From Bacteroidales bacterium (GTDB lineage: Bacteria; Bacteroidota; Bacteroidia; Bacteroidales; Marinilabiliaceae): a DNA stretch of 46,749 bases. Of this stretch, positions 9,202-16,475 are shown in pieces. The notes beneath the pieces are model-generated. The model was not told where the DNA came from. It ran no database searches and worked only from the letters and a program-made list of their open reading frames with translations. The stretch spans positions 1 to 46,749 of the forward strand of contig JAKSLD010000023.1 of the NCBI GenBank assembly GCA_024401395.1, given 5' to 3'. Within the stretch, counting starts at the first letter, position 1. The number at the start of each line of letters is the position of its first letter. The position numbers and the translations under genes are program-made.

Positions 9202-9263
9202 GTTCTTGCTTTTTTGTTTGTTAGACGGAATAGGCCGCCACCTCTAATTGTAGAATAAGTACT

Positions 9264-9479
9264 TTAAACAAAACCAATTCTCTCGGAATTGCAGTGCAAT
9301 ATTACATCGTTTATATCGCGTTGCACAGGATTATCATTCGTATATTGGCACCTCGCATTTTGGAACCAATACGGCTCATATCCACTACGCTGCGAATCTC
9401 CTTTTGCGAATATCTTCCATACATCGGCTAATGCAAGATATTGATATCCGAATTGACGACAAATCTTTTGATCTGCCAT
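9264..9479 (-). CDS. Small unknown ORF, possibly the frameshifted end of the gene upstream
   Basis: 71 aa from the ATG at 9479 (MADQKICRQF), not recognised. The stretch YQYLALADVWKIFAKGD looks like real protein, whereas the same DNA in the frame of the overlapping gene reads as a Ser/Ile/Arg-rich tail. Two explanations fit: a separate gene overlapping its neighbour by 95 nt, or the true C-terminus of that neighbour after a single-base slip near the A-rich run around 9480. Its last third overlaps the repeated element at 9293-9368, which encodes YWFQNAR here. Confidence 0.4.
   Translation of the reverse strand: MADQKICRQFGYQYLALADVWKIFAKGDSQRSGYEPYWFQNARCQYTNDNPVQRDINDVILHCNSERIGFV
9293..9368 (-). 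promoter_or_regulatory. Two-block regulatory repeat, copy A
   Basis: Minus-strand order: TGGTTCCAAAATGCGAGG (9368-9351), 45 nt unlike copy B, then GTAATATTGCACT (9305-9293), whose TAATATTG is one mismatch from the -7 consensus. It lies about 90 nt before the gene starting at 9201. Copy B (9820-9896) has the same two blocks 46 nt apart. Conserved ends with a diverged middle suggest a regulator site plus promoter. Confidence 0.45.
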
Positions 9480-9798
9480 TCTTTTTATGGGCGGCTTGAG
9501 CTTGCCGCTTTTCAACTATACGCCTGAGTATCCTATTTTGAACGCTTTGTGACTTTCCCTGATTGCGGTAATTAAGGTTAAGCAGTATGCCATCTAATAC
9601 CTCTATTTCAATCTTTTGGGTTGTCATATCACACACGTCTTTTATAACAGCTTTCTGATAGCGTCTGGTCGCTTCAACTTTCTGCCAGCTTTCGTATACT
9701 TTTCTTCTCGCTTTTGCTGAAGCTTTTTTTGCGCTATCTGAATGCTTCTTGGAATAGTTTGCTGTCATCTTTTTTGTATTATTCTGAATCTGTTTCAT
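9385..9798 (-). CDS. Small basic unknown protein, C-terminus uncertain
   Basis: 137 aa, strongly basic and Lys/Arg/Ala-rich at the N-terminus (AKKASAKARRKVYESW), helical, no known family. A nucleic-acid-binding role is only a guess from charge. The ATG at 9798 is preceded closely by AAAGG. After about residue 107 (HKK) the reading looks spurious, and the overlapping frame (9264-9479) reads as better protein, so the annotated end may result from a frameshift. The proposed promoter lies in the repeat at 9820-9896. Confidence 0.5.
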   Translation of the reverse strand: MKQIQNNTKKMTANYSKKHSDSAKKASAKARRKVYESWQKVEATRRYQKAVIKDVCDMTTQKIEIEVLDGILLNLNYRNQGKSQSVQNRILRRIVEKRQAQAAHKKNGRSKDLSSIRISISCISRCMEDIRKRRFAA

Positions 9799-9819
9799 AT
9801 GCCTTTGTTTTAGTTTCTG

Positions 9820-9896
9820 AGTGCAATATTACTATATGTTTTTAATGTTGATGGCAGCTATATGCTTATATAATAGTTCCTCTCATTTTGGAACCA
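9820..9896 (-). promoter_or_regulatory. Two-block regulatory repeat, copy B
   Basis: Minus-strand order: TGGTTCCAAAATGAGAGG (9896-9879), 46 nt, GTAATATTGCACT (9832-9820). The upstream block contains the inverted repeat GTTCC-N9-GGAAC. The TAATATTG box would start transcription about 15-20 nt before the ATG at 9798. The start-to-start distance to copy A is 527 bp. Confidence 0.45.
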
Positions 9897-9908
9897 TTCA
9901 CACATAAC

Positions 9909-9951
9909 AAGGGTAGCGTCAACCCCTCATTACGAGGGCGACGCTACCCTT
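9909..9951. terminator. Long hairpin between the WYL operon and the 9.8-kb locus
   Basis: AAGGGTAGCGTC (9909-9920) pairs perfectly with GACGCTACCCTT (9940-9951), and CCCTC/GAGGG pair inside. Neither side has a strong T-run, but the position just after the WYL gene and the 12-bp stem favour a transcription terminator or 3'-end stabiliser. Confidence 0.65.
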
Positions 9952-9980
9952 ATATTATATAGACTGTATTGAATTGTATC

Positions 9981-11075
9981 CTATTGGAAATCTACATTCT
10001 TAGCATACATTTCAGACATCGTCTTAACTTTCTGAAAGACTTCTTCTCTTACGCTTCTAGGCGACATGACCTCCAAATCTGCACCCATTTGAAGCAATCG
10101 ACCTATCAGTTCTTTATTGACCGCTACTTCTATCGAAAACTCTGCATATTCTCCATCTGCGTATTCTCCAAATTCTTTCTCTACCTTATGCGATGGATGA
10201 ATAGGCTTCGTATCCATCAATCTGAACATATAGTAACTATGCGCCCGGATGACAATCTTTTCTTTCACAGCATCCTTAATATGGCTTACCCCCACTATGT
10301 CTTGGAAAAATGTAGTATAGAATAGAGACGGTGCTGGTATGTATTTTTCAATATAGTTTTCTCGAGGCCTCTTTTGTATTCTGTCTAGAGCTATATTATA
10401 TCCGTTTTCTGGCTCCCTGCCTTCTGCATGTCCAAACAGATGCCATCTTCCATTGTACTCTTTAAGATAATGGGGATGAAGCATTATGGTTACCTGTTCT
10501 TCATCAAACGGTTTGTAATCTATCTCCAAGACTGTTTTATTGACAATAGCTTCATAGAGTACCGGCAGATACTCTATGTTTGTTAATATGCGGTCAAGAC
10601 TTGCACTGATTACCTGCTCTCCTTTTTGTCGTTTCGACTTCATGTCAAGTAAATCCTGACAGTCTTTAAAATAATATTCTAGCCAGGGTCTTGGAAAGAA
10701 CCCTGCCGAATCTTGACAGAACTTCCAATACTGACGAAGGTTGTTAATTACCTTGGCATTACGCATATCAGCAAGAGGATCGTTGTCCTTGCCTATGTAA
10801 CGGAAGCGCAAATCACGATTATTGCCTTCGGATTCAAAGCAAGTTCCTTTTACTCTTTCCGAAATGGCTTTTTTCATAATGCCAATGATCTTCTTCAGTT
10901 CGCCATAACCATCACAATTGGATAAGTTTGCTGGGAGTTCCTTCTTTGACACTCCAAGACGTTCTGCCATAATATCAGCATTAGTAACCCATCGAAGACT
11001 CATCAGCCACCGATAGGTTATTATAGCAAATTCTGCTTTATAGCTCTCGCCATCAAAAAGATTCTTGCGTTGCAT
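9981..11075 (-). CDS. WYL-domain transcriptional regulator
   Basis: 364 aa. The N-terminal ~110 residues are helical with a winged-helix-like stretch (TNADIMAERLGVSKKEL). Residues ~173-245 form a WYL domain (VLEIDYKPF, then HPHYLKEYNGRWHLFGH and YNIALDRIQ). The C-terminus fits the WCX extension (LLQMGADLEVMSPRSVREEV). WYL regulators commonly bind a nucleic-acid-type ligand and control phage-defence operons (BrxR and CapW are characterised examples). Its ATG shares a base with the stop of the large STAND-like gene (TAATG), so it is translated in the same operon and probably controls it. A large hairpin (9909-9951) follows. Confidence 0.88.
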   Translation of the reverse strand: MQRKNLFDGESYKAEFAIITYRWLMSLRWVTNADIMAERLGVSKKELPANLSNCDGYGELKKIIGIMKKAISERVKGTCFESEGNNRDLRFRYIGKDNDPLADMRNAKVINNLRQYWKFCQDSAGFFPRPWLEYYFKDCQDLLDMKSKRQKGEQVISASLDRILTNIEYLPVLYEAIVNKTVLEIDYKPFDEEQVTIMLHPHYLKEYNGRWHLFGHAEGREPENGYNIALDRIQKRPRENYIEKYIPAPSLFYTTFFQDIVGVSHIKDAVKEKIVIRAHSYYMFRLMDTKPIHPSHKVEKEFGEYADGEYAEFSIEVAVNKELIGRLLQMGADLEVMSPRSVREEVFQKVKTMSEMYAKNVDFQ

Positions 11076-11077
11076 TA
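11075..11077 (-). promoter_or_regulatory. TAATG stop-start overlap coupling the two defence-candidate genes
   Basis: The TAA of the large STAND-like gene (11077-11075) shares its last A with the ATG of the WYL gene (11075-11073). This arrangement normally couples translation by termination-reinitiation and keeps the regulator in fixed ratio to the effector. Confidence 0.8.
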
Positions 11078-14000
11078 GTCTTCCTTTAATCTTACATTCG
11101 TTGCATACCAGAATGTCTTATTGGCATTCCTGTCATTAGGTCTTGACTTCGCGGTGAAAATTACAGTCTCATCTTCATAGCAATCTGTATTTCTATCTTC
11201 TATTTTCAATGGGAATGGATAGATATCGCACTTTATTTTCTTGTATCCGCCATCCATTATAATGATACCATCATAGTCATTTCCATCAACAAGTTTGTTC
11301 TTTCTTGTATCTTTATTAGTTGGTTTGAACTTGCGAGATATGGAGAATGTGGATGGATCAATAAAGTCGACTTGTTTTAAGCTACTCTTGAAAGCTTCTG
11401 TTGGTTCCGCTTTTGGTTGTTCCTCTTCAACCAAATCTTCTGTGGGAACATAAGATTCAGCAAGTTCTTCAAAAGAAATCTCTTTTTCATCTTGTACATC
11501 CATATACAATTCTGTTAGTTCTTCGTCTATATCTGGACGGAAATCATATAATCCAGGACCACTATATGAAAAGCCTAAAACTCCTCTTAGAGTTTGACCT
11601 TCGGCATGGAACTTATCAAGTCTATTGGCTTTAAATGAAACATCTATTCCGCATAGCATTTTCAGGATTCCTTTGTTGTTATTAACGTGTTGAATTACAC
11701 CCGTAACGGTGCAAGCATCTGTATCTTTTCGATTCTTGTCAACTATACAGTGGATGTCTTCTTTCTCACCTAGATAACATAGCGGCTGAACCGTTCCTTT
11801 ATCAAATCTCTTGGCGAAATCCTCCGACTTGCGGAAATATGTCATTGCCAATTGCGACAATTCCTTATTGGGAACTCCTGCCAATATGGATTTTGCGCTA
11901 TAACACACAGCCAAATAGAAACATGCATTCAAATAACCCCAACCAATTTGGTCGCCGCTAGAAAATTGATGTTCCCATTCTTTTAGTAAGTCTATTGCTT
12001 CATCTATTGAGAATTCGTCAGGACCATAGAGTTTTAAGAGAAATAAAGTTTCATAACTTTTAACGTCCCCTTGATTCTTTTGGTACTCCAGCACTTCTTC
12101 TATCACCATCCTTTCTGATTTTGTCAGATTAGAATAGGCTCGTCGTGTGTCCTTTGAGGACTTCTTGCTGTAAACTATAGACTTTACTAACAAATTGCCA
12201 TAAAGAGACTTGTTCTCCTTTGTTGCGTTATTATACATAGTGCGATAGCGTTGTATCGATTCTGCGTTTAAACCTACAATATTCTGGTGGAAAGCTCGAA
12301 CGGATTCGTAAATAGGATATGAGTTCATGATTTGGCTCAAACCTTCATTCTTAAATGCGTAACAGATTTGTTCAAATAGATCCAACACATTACCTAGCTT
12401 CTCCGCATAATCAGAATATATTGAGTTTGTTTCACAGAAAGAGTAGTCGTTACAACCTATAATCTTTTGTCCAAGAGTTATACTTTCCTTAAACAATTGA
12501 CTCTCTGCTGCATATCCATAAGGACTTGCAGGACTGATTTGAATACTTTGTTCAAATGCTTCATAAGCATCTTGAGTCCATTCATGTAAACAATCTTCAA
12601 CATCTTGAATGTTTACATCCTCAGGGGTAGTCAGCATATCTCTTGTAAATGACTTAGACAAGGCGCTAATTTTTCTTCTCAACAACATTCCCTGCATGTG
12701 GAATAGATCTGCATCATTAGAATTTAAGTCAAATGCCATGTTGAGATTATCTTGAGCGTCAGAGAATAAGCGGTCTTCAATTTCTATCCCCTTTAGCATA
12801 GATGCTTTTTCGTAAAGGAATCTAGCAAAGTGTCCTCTGAAAATTGCATCTTCGGGAAATGCATCCACAAGTGTCTTGAATAAAGACTCGGCTCTTTCTA
12901 TGTCATCAAGATCCCTAATCAACAAAGAAAATTTATTCTTGATATTATCTCTACTATCTTCAATAGCTCGATAATCAGCATTCTTTCTGATTATAAAGAC
13001 GCTATAAAGCATATCTCTATCATCAGAACCAAGTTCACCGGCATTTTGGCAAAGGGATATAAAATCTTTTGCAATCTCAGAAAGACCAAGTTCCCAATTG
13101 GTCTTGTATGCTTCCAAGATAAACTCGGAGAATCTGTTATATCTAGGACGCCATATACCTTTACCAGTTCCATCGTCATTCATTTCCTCAATTAACAACT
13201 TAGAAATGGCATGTTGTTGCTCAAAAGTGTAGGAACGAAGTGATTGATGGAATTCATCTTTCCAAAGAGATTTTAGAATTGTTTGATTTACCCCCAAATC
13301 CGAATATTTAAAAACGAATCCTACATATGCGCAAAACTTGCGGAGATTTTCTGGAAGTTCGTCCATCCACTCGCTCACGTATGTAGAAAGATTCGTACTC
13401 GTTTCTTTGTCCTTGAGCATTAATGGGAAATCTACTACTTCTAGATTTTTTTGATTTTTCAGAGCTCCTTCAAGGATAGAATGTTCAAGACCTTGTGTGG
13501 TGTACTTTTCCACGAATCTTTGCTGTTCCTCCGTTTTTAAATACGAATCAAGAAGTATGACATTCTCTTTCTGGGTATGGTATCGTCTTGTGTAAGGTTC
13601 TATGTAAAAGAACAGAACCTTCTTTGCCGCATCAGACATTCGTTTGACAAGATTCTCGAATTTGTCTTTGGCAACATGTTTTGATTCAACGATGGCAAGA
13701 ATGACCGTATTTTCTGTTTGCTCTGAGAGCTGACAAAGATACTGTTCCGTTAGTTTTATATTACTACAGTTTTTTATATCAATGACGGTACAAGAGATTG
13801 CACCAATCTCATCTTCTTTTCGAATATCAAAGGCAAGTCTTCTTGCTAATGTGGTTGCGCCACTGCCTGGCCTATGTCGCAACGTGTATATTTGAGTACG
13901 TCTTATGGTTCTGATAATTTCAGAGACTCTGAGTTTAACATTACGATAAATATCTCGAATGACATCATGTTGCTTATCTAATTCTTCCCACGTGATTTCT

Positions 14001-15418
14001 GCTCCAGAATAAAAGTCCCATGGTCTTTCTTCTGCGGTATTTTTCGTTGGTCCATAAAATTCTATGCCAGAAGCTTTGTATCTTTCAATAGATTCTGACA
14101 AATCCAACTTATTATTGTGAATCAGCAACCTCTTACTAGAGCCCATTGTTACATTGCCACGTATTTCTTTGATATGTTGTAAAAACTCTGAGAAAGATGC
14201 CGAAACGAAACATACAGGCACATCGTAGTCTTCTGACCATGACGTAAGTTCATCTTTATAATTGTCATTTTTGGTAAATGATATTATTTTGCATCGATTG
14301 GCAACTGATTCCCAAGAGCCAAAAACAATTTCCAGTTTTTCGAATATTCTTTGAGCCAACTTGGGAAAATTATCGCAAAAATCAATAATGATATAATCAT
14401 TGGTTTTGCCAGTCTTAACTAACTTCGAAAATGTATTTGCAAATAATTTAGGAGTTTCCCTAAGTGCTTTTCTGTCATCATAGGCGCCAAGATCCAATCT
14501 TCCTTTTCCGAAAATCCAGTTAGTTAGATTAGAAGTACCAGAGACCTCACTTAAATTATCTGTAATTATTCTTGTGGAAGATTTTACATGAGAGGGAGCA
14601 TTCTCGTATAAACCAAATTCTGTCTTAGCGTCCAAATCTACGACGAAACTCCAATGCAGTTGAAAGAAGTCAGCCAATCGTTCTTTGCTTAGTGAATGTC
14701 CATTATGATCATTCAATAATTCTGGCAAAATGATAACATAATCGAGTCCCGCTGCCTGTTCCATTCTATTTGTCAGTTCATCAAAAACAAGAAAATCATT
14801 ACTTGTTTTGAGAGAGTTCTCCACGCACGAACTTTGAAATGTTACGTTGCTAAGAGGTTTGTTTAAAGTTGATAGAAAAGCAATAGTTTCATTCGATAAA
14901 ATTTTTCGCAAATCGCTAAAAACTTTAGGCATGAAGGTAGAAAGATTCTTGGCCTCAATTTCATTTTCAACTGTTGAAACCCCATCATGCATACCAACTT
15001 CGCTACTATTCTTGAAATCCGATGCTAACTTGACAAAGTCACTATCAATAGCACTTTTTATTCTGTTAACAGTCCTTTGCGTCGAGTACGAAGCCAAGGT
15101 TTTACCTTTTGTGTAATATATTACCTGCCGAGCGAGTGAAGCGAGCATTGAATTTTCTACCGCTCGATTTGTAGGTGTATCAAAAGATGCTGTACAATTA
15201 TTATAGTCACAATGCAATGTTTTCTGTCCAGATAGAAGTTCCTCTGCCAAAATAGCATCAACCAAATCAAAGATGACCAATTTACAGAATGTTTCTATTG
15301 CAGGACGAATGTTCCTAAAAAACAACACACAATCTCCACTATTGTAATTATCTATAGCTTCGTTATAATCGTGTTGAAATCTTATTTTTATATCTTCCAT
15401 ATGATCTGTTTTATCCAT
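11075..15418 (-). CDS. SAMD9-like STAND-type P-loop protein with HEPN-like N-terminus, TPRs and OB-like C-terminus
   Basis: 1447 aa. Residues ~1-175 resemble a HEPN/DUF4145-like helical domain (VLFFRNIRPAIETFCKL, then SSEVGMHDG and a long helix). Residues ~205-420 are alpha/beta (DYVIILPELL, HWSFVVDLDAKTEFGLY, NWIFGKGRLDLGAYDD), at the place where SAMD9-family proteins carry a predicted SIR2-like region. The P-loop is RPGSGATTLARR (516-527), with Ala521 where Walker A normally has Lys; a probable Walker B strand is TVILAIVES (571-579). Residues ~780-1200 are TPR-like helices. Near 1240-1305 and in the last ~65 residues lie beta-rich segments resembling OB/cold-shock folds. This order matches SAMD9-like predicted STAND NTPases. 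It is overlapped by an XRE remnant upstream and a WYL gene downstream, and its DNA looks more A+T-rich than the flanking core genes. Anti-phage function is inferred, not shown. Confidence 0.7.
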   Translation of the reverse strand: MDKTDHMEDIKIRFQHDYNEAIDNYNSGDCVLFFRNIRPAIETFCKLVIFDLVDAILAEELLSGQKTLHCDYNNCTASFDTPTNRAVENSMLASLARQVIYYTKGKTLASYSTQRTVNRIKSAIDSDFVKLASDFKNSSEVGMHDGVSTVENEIEAKNLSTFMPKVFSDLRKILSNETIAFLSTLNKPLSNVTFQSSCVENSLKTSNDFLVFDELTNRMEQAAGLDYVIILPELLNDHNGHSLSKERLADFFQLHWSFVVDLDAKTEFGLYENAPSHVKSSTRIITDNLSEVSGTSNLTNWIFGKGRLDLGAYDDRKALRETPKLFANTFSKLVKTGKTNDYIIIDFCDNFPKLAQRIFEKLEIVFGSWESVANRCKIISFTKNDNYKDELTSWSEDYDVPVCFVSASFSEFLQHIKEIRGNVTMGSSKRLLIHNNKLDLSESIERYKASGIEFYGPTKNTAEERPWDFYSGAEITWEELDKQHDVIRDIYRNVKLRVSEIIRTIRRTQIYTLRHRPGSGATTLARRLAFDIRKEDEIGAISCTVIDIKNCSNIKLTEQYLCQLSEQTENTVILAIVESKHVAKDKFENLVKRMSDAAKKVLFFYIEPYTRRYHTQKENVILLDSYLKTEEQQRFVEKYTTQGLEHSILEGALKNQKNLEVVDFPLMLKDKETSTNLSTYVSEWMDELPENLRKFCAYVGFVFKYSDLGVNQTILKSLWKDEFHQSLRSYTFEQQHAISKLLIEEMNDDGTGKGIWRPRYNRFSEFILEAYKTNWELGLSEIAKDFISLCQNAGELGSDDRDMLYSVFIIRKNADYRAIEDSRDNIKNKFSLLIRDLDDIERAESLFKTLVDAFPEDAIFRGHFARFLYEKASMLKGIEIEDRLFSDAQDNLNMAFDLNSNDADLFHMQGMLLRRKISALSKSFTRDMLTTPEDVNIQDVEDCLHEWTQDAYEAFEQSIQISPASPYGYAAESQLFKESITLGQKIIGCNDYSFCETNSIYSDYAEKLGNVLDLFEQICYAFKNEGLSQIMNSYPIYESVRAFHQNIVGLNAESIQRYRTMYNNATKENKSLYGNLLVKSIVYSKKSSKDTRRAYSNLTKSERMVIEEVLEYQKNQGDVKSYETLFLLKLYGPDEFSIDEAIDLLKEWEHQFSSGDQIGWGYLNACFYLAVCYSAKSILAGVPNKELSQLAMTYFRKSEDFAKRFDKGTVQPLCYLGEKEDIHCIVDKNRKDTDACTVTGVIQHVNNNKGILKMLCGIDVSFKANRLDKFHAEGQTLRGVLGFSYSGPGLYDFRPDIDEELTELYMDVQDEKEISFEELAESYVPTEDLVEEEQPKAEPTEAFKSSLKQVDFIDPSTFSISRKFKPTNKDTRKNKLVDGNDYDGIIIMDGGYKKIKCDIYPFPLKIEDRNTDCYEDETVIFTAKSRPNDRNANKTFWYATNVRLKED

Positions 15419-15605
15419 TTTTGTTTACTATTAGTTCACGCATACTGACTTAGAGTACATAGGAAATCTTTGCCAGCGTCTGCAAATCAAGTTGCGTGGT
15501 GTTTGTACACCTCTTGAAAACAGTTACGGGATTCTTACTTAATTGCTCTGCATACCAGATACCAGTTTTATTTGCATCAGACAATGCTCTTTTAATTCTA
15601 TTCAT
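15411..15605 (-). pseudogene. Small XRE/HTH regulator interrupted by an in-frame stop
   Basis: From the ATG at 15605 the frame reads MNRIKRALSDANKTG, WYAEQLSKNPVTVFKRC and LDLQTLAKISYVL, the pattern of short Bacteroidales XRE helix-turn-helix proteins (MNRIK...WLAEQLGKS...QPDL..L..IA). A TAA at 15452-15450 (codon 52) stops it after 51 residues, yet the same frame continues with VSMRELIVNKNG, the expected family ending, to a second TAA at 15413-15411 that overlaps the ATG of the STAND-like gene. So the full gene was about 64 codons, with one sense codon now a stop. The 51-aa product may still fold, or the regulator may be lost. It sits between the operon promoter and the large gene. Confidence 0.7.
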
Positions 15606-15634
15606 ATTTCCATACAATTATCTTTAGCACTACG

Positions 15635-15663
15635 CAAATATACGAAATCACATTACAATTCAA
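15635..15663 (-). promoter_or_regulatory. Promoter of the XRE/STAND/WYL operon
   Basis: Minus-strand TTG (15663-15661), 18 nt, then TATATTTG (15642-15635), a perfect TAnnTTTG. Transcription would start roughly 20-25 nt before the XRE start at 15605. Confidence 0.65.
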
Positions 15664-15809
15664 GAGTTTTTTTAGAAAAGCTATATATGATTATTTGAAC
15701 GGCTCCTTCGTAATAGTTTTCGGGGGTCTTATATGAATAATTGCCATCTAACAAACTATTCGTGCCAACATGCAAAGACATACCCTTCCCAGCTTCACTT
15801 CTACCTCTC

Positions 15810-16163
15810 TCATTCTTTTCCCTCCTCAAATTTTGGCTCCAGTTCCTCTTCCAGCATCCGCTTGTGAACAAGATATCCCTCCTCGCTGAAGCATTTTAGA
15901 TACTGAAGGTAGTTCTTGTAATCCTCAACAGCTCCATCTATCCCTGCGCCCACATAATCTAAAATATGATCAGCATAGTGAAAGGCTAACTTATTTACAT
16001 CCATTTCATGCCTAAACATGGCACGATACAATCCTGCAGCACGACGATCAAGGTCCTCACTTAACAGAACATTCATCTGTTTAATGGCATCCACAAGACT
16101 GGCCAAAGCAACATCACTATTTGTCATTGCATCATTAGAATCTGCACACATAATCATCGTCAT
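15810..16163 (-). CDS. Unknown helical protein, probably truncated at the 5' end
   Basis: 117 aa from the ATG at 16163; ATGs at 16157 and 16151 are equally possible. Helical and acidic (ALASLVDAIKQMNVLLSEDLDRRAAGLYRAM ... EELEPKFEEGKE), no recognised family. The DNA just upstream reads as protein in two other frames: AKIGFEGEVYFCDAENG from an ATG at 16252-16254, and EMKAFEINNQDDDDYVC at about 16150-16200. Joined with two slips they would give one coherent longer protein, so this may be the surviving 3' part of a decayed gene. Alternatively it is intact and the upstream readings are chance. Confidence 0.45.
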   Translation of the reverse strand: MTMIMCADSNDAMTNSDVALASLVDAIKQMNVLLSEDLDRRAAGLYRAMFRHEMDVNKLAFHYADHILDYVGAGIDGAVEDYKNYLQYLKCFSEEGYLVHKRMLEEELEPKFEEGKE

Positions 16164-16227
16164 CTTGGTTATTAATCTCAAAGGCTTTCATCTCGCCTGC
16201 CATTTTCAGCATCACAAAAGTAAACCT

Positions 16228-16249
16228 CCCCTTCGAACCCTATCTTCGC
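16228..16249 (-). repeat. 22-bp element, copy 1
   Basis: Minus strand reads GCGAAGATAGGGTTCG then AAGGGG; 5 nt later comes TACTTTTG (16222-16215), a -7 consensus box. It differs from copies 2 and 3 at two positions. Confidence 0.6.
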
Positions 16250-16293
16250 AACCATTCCCTCAATCTATTAGGGTACTCGTCCCTGAAAGACAT

Positions 16294-16365
16294 CATCTTG
16301 GACACATCTTGGACATTTTATTTATAACAACCTATATATCAACACATTCATCTTGGACAAAATCT
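16294..16365 (-). pseudogene. Decayed duplicate of part of the downstream ATP-binding gene
   Basis: On the minus strand this stretch reads VQDECVDI, a stop, VVINKMSKMCPR, then a stop. The ATP-binding gene at 16713-16796 encodes VQDKYADIERIVNNMFKICPR. The nucleotide match includes GATTTTGTCCAAGAT and TGATATA and the same 11-bp periodic element. It is therefore a fragment of a second copy of that gene's 3' region, left between the two genes. Confidence 0.6.
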
Positions 16366-16475
16366 GTCCAAGATATTATCATAATTACCTCGAGTCAATC
16401 TACAAAGAAACTTTTGTTCAAATATTTTTCTTACGAGTATTTATTCAATGGGATAGCATACTTGTTCGTCATCAT

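Noticed and set aside
9909-9951. Attachment site or integron-type recombination site
   Set aside because: The hairpin is perfect and palindromic and has no integrase nearby; a terminator is the simpler reading.
15653-15871. 72-aa minus-strand ORF upstream of the XRE remnant
   Set aside because: Overlaps the end of the 15810-16163 gene and the operon promoter; composition not protein-like, no initiation site. Its C-terminal half is marginal and could be reconsidered if homologues exist.
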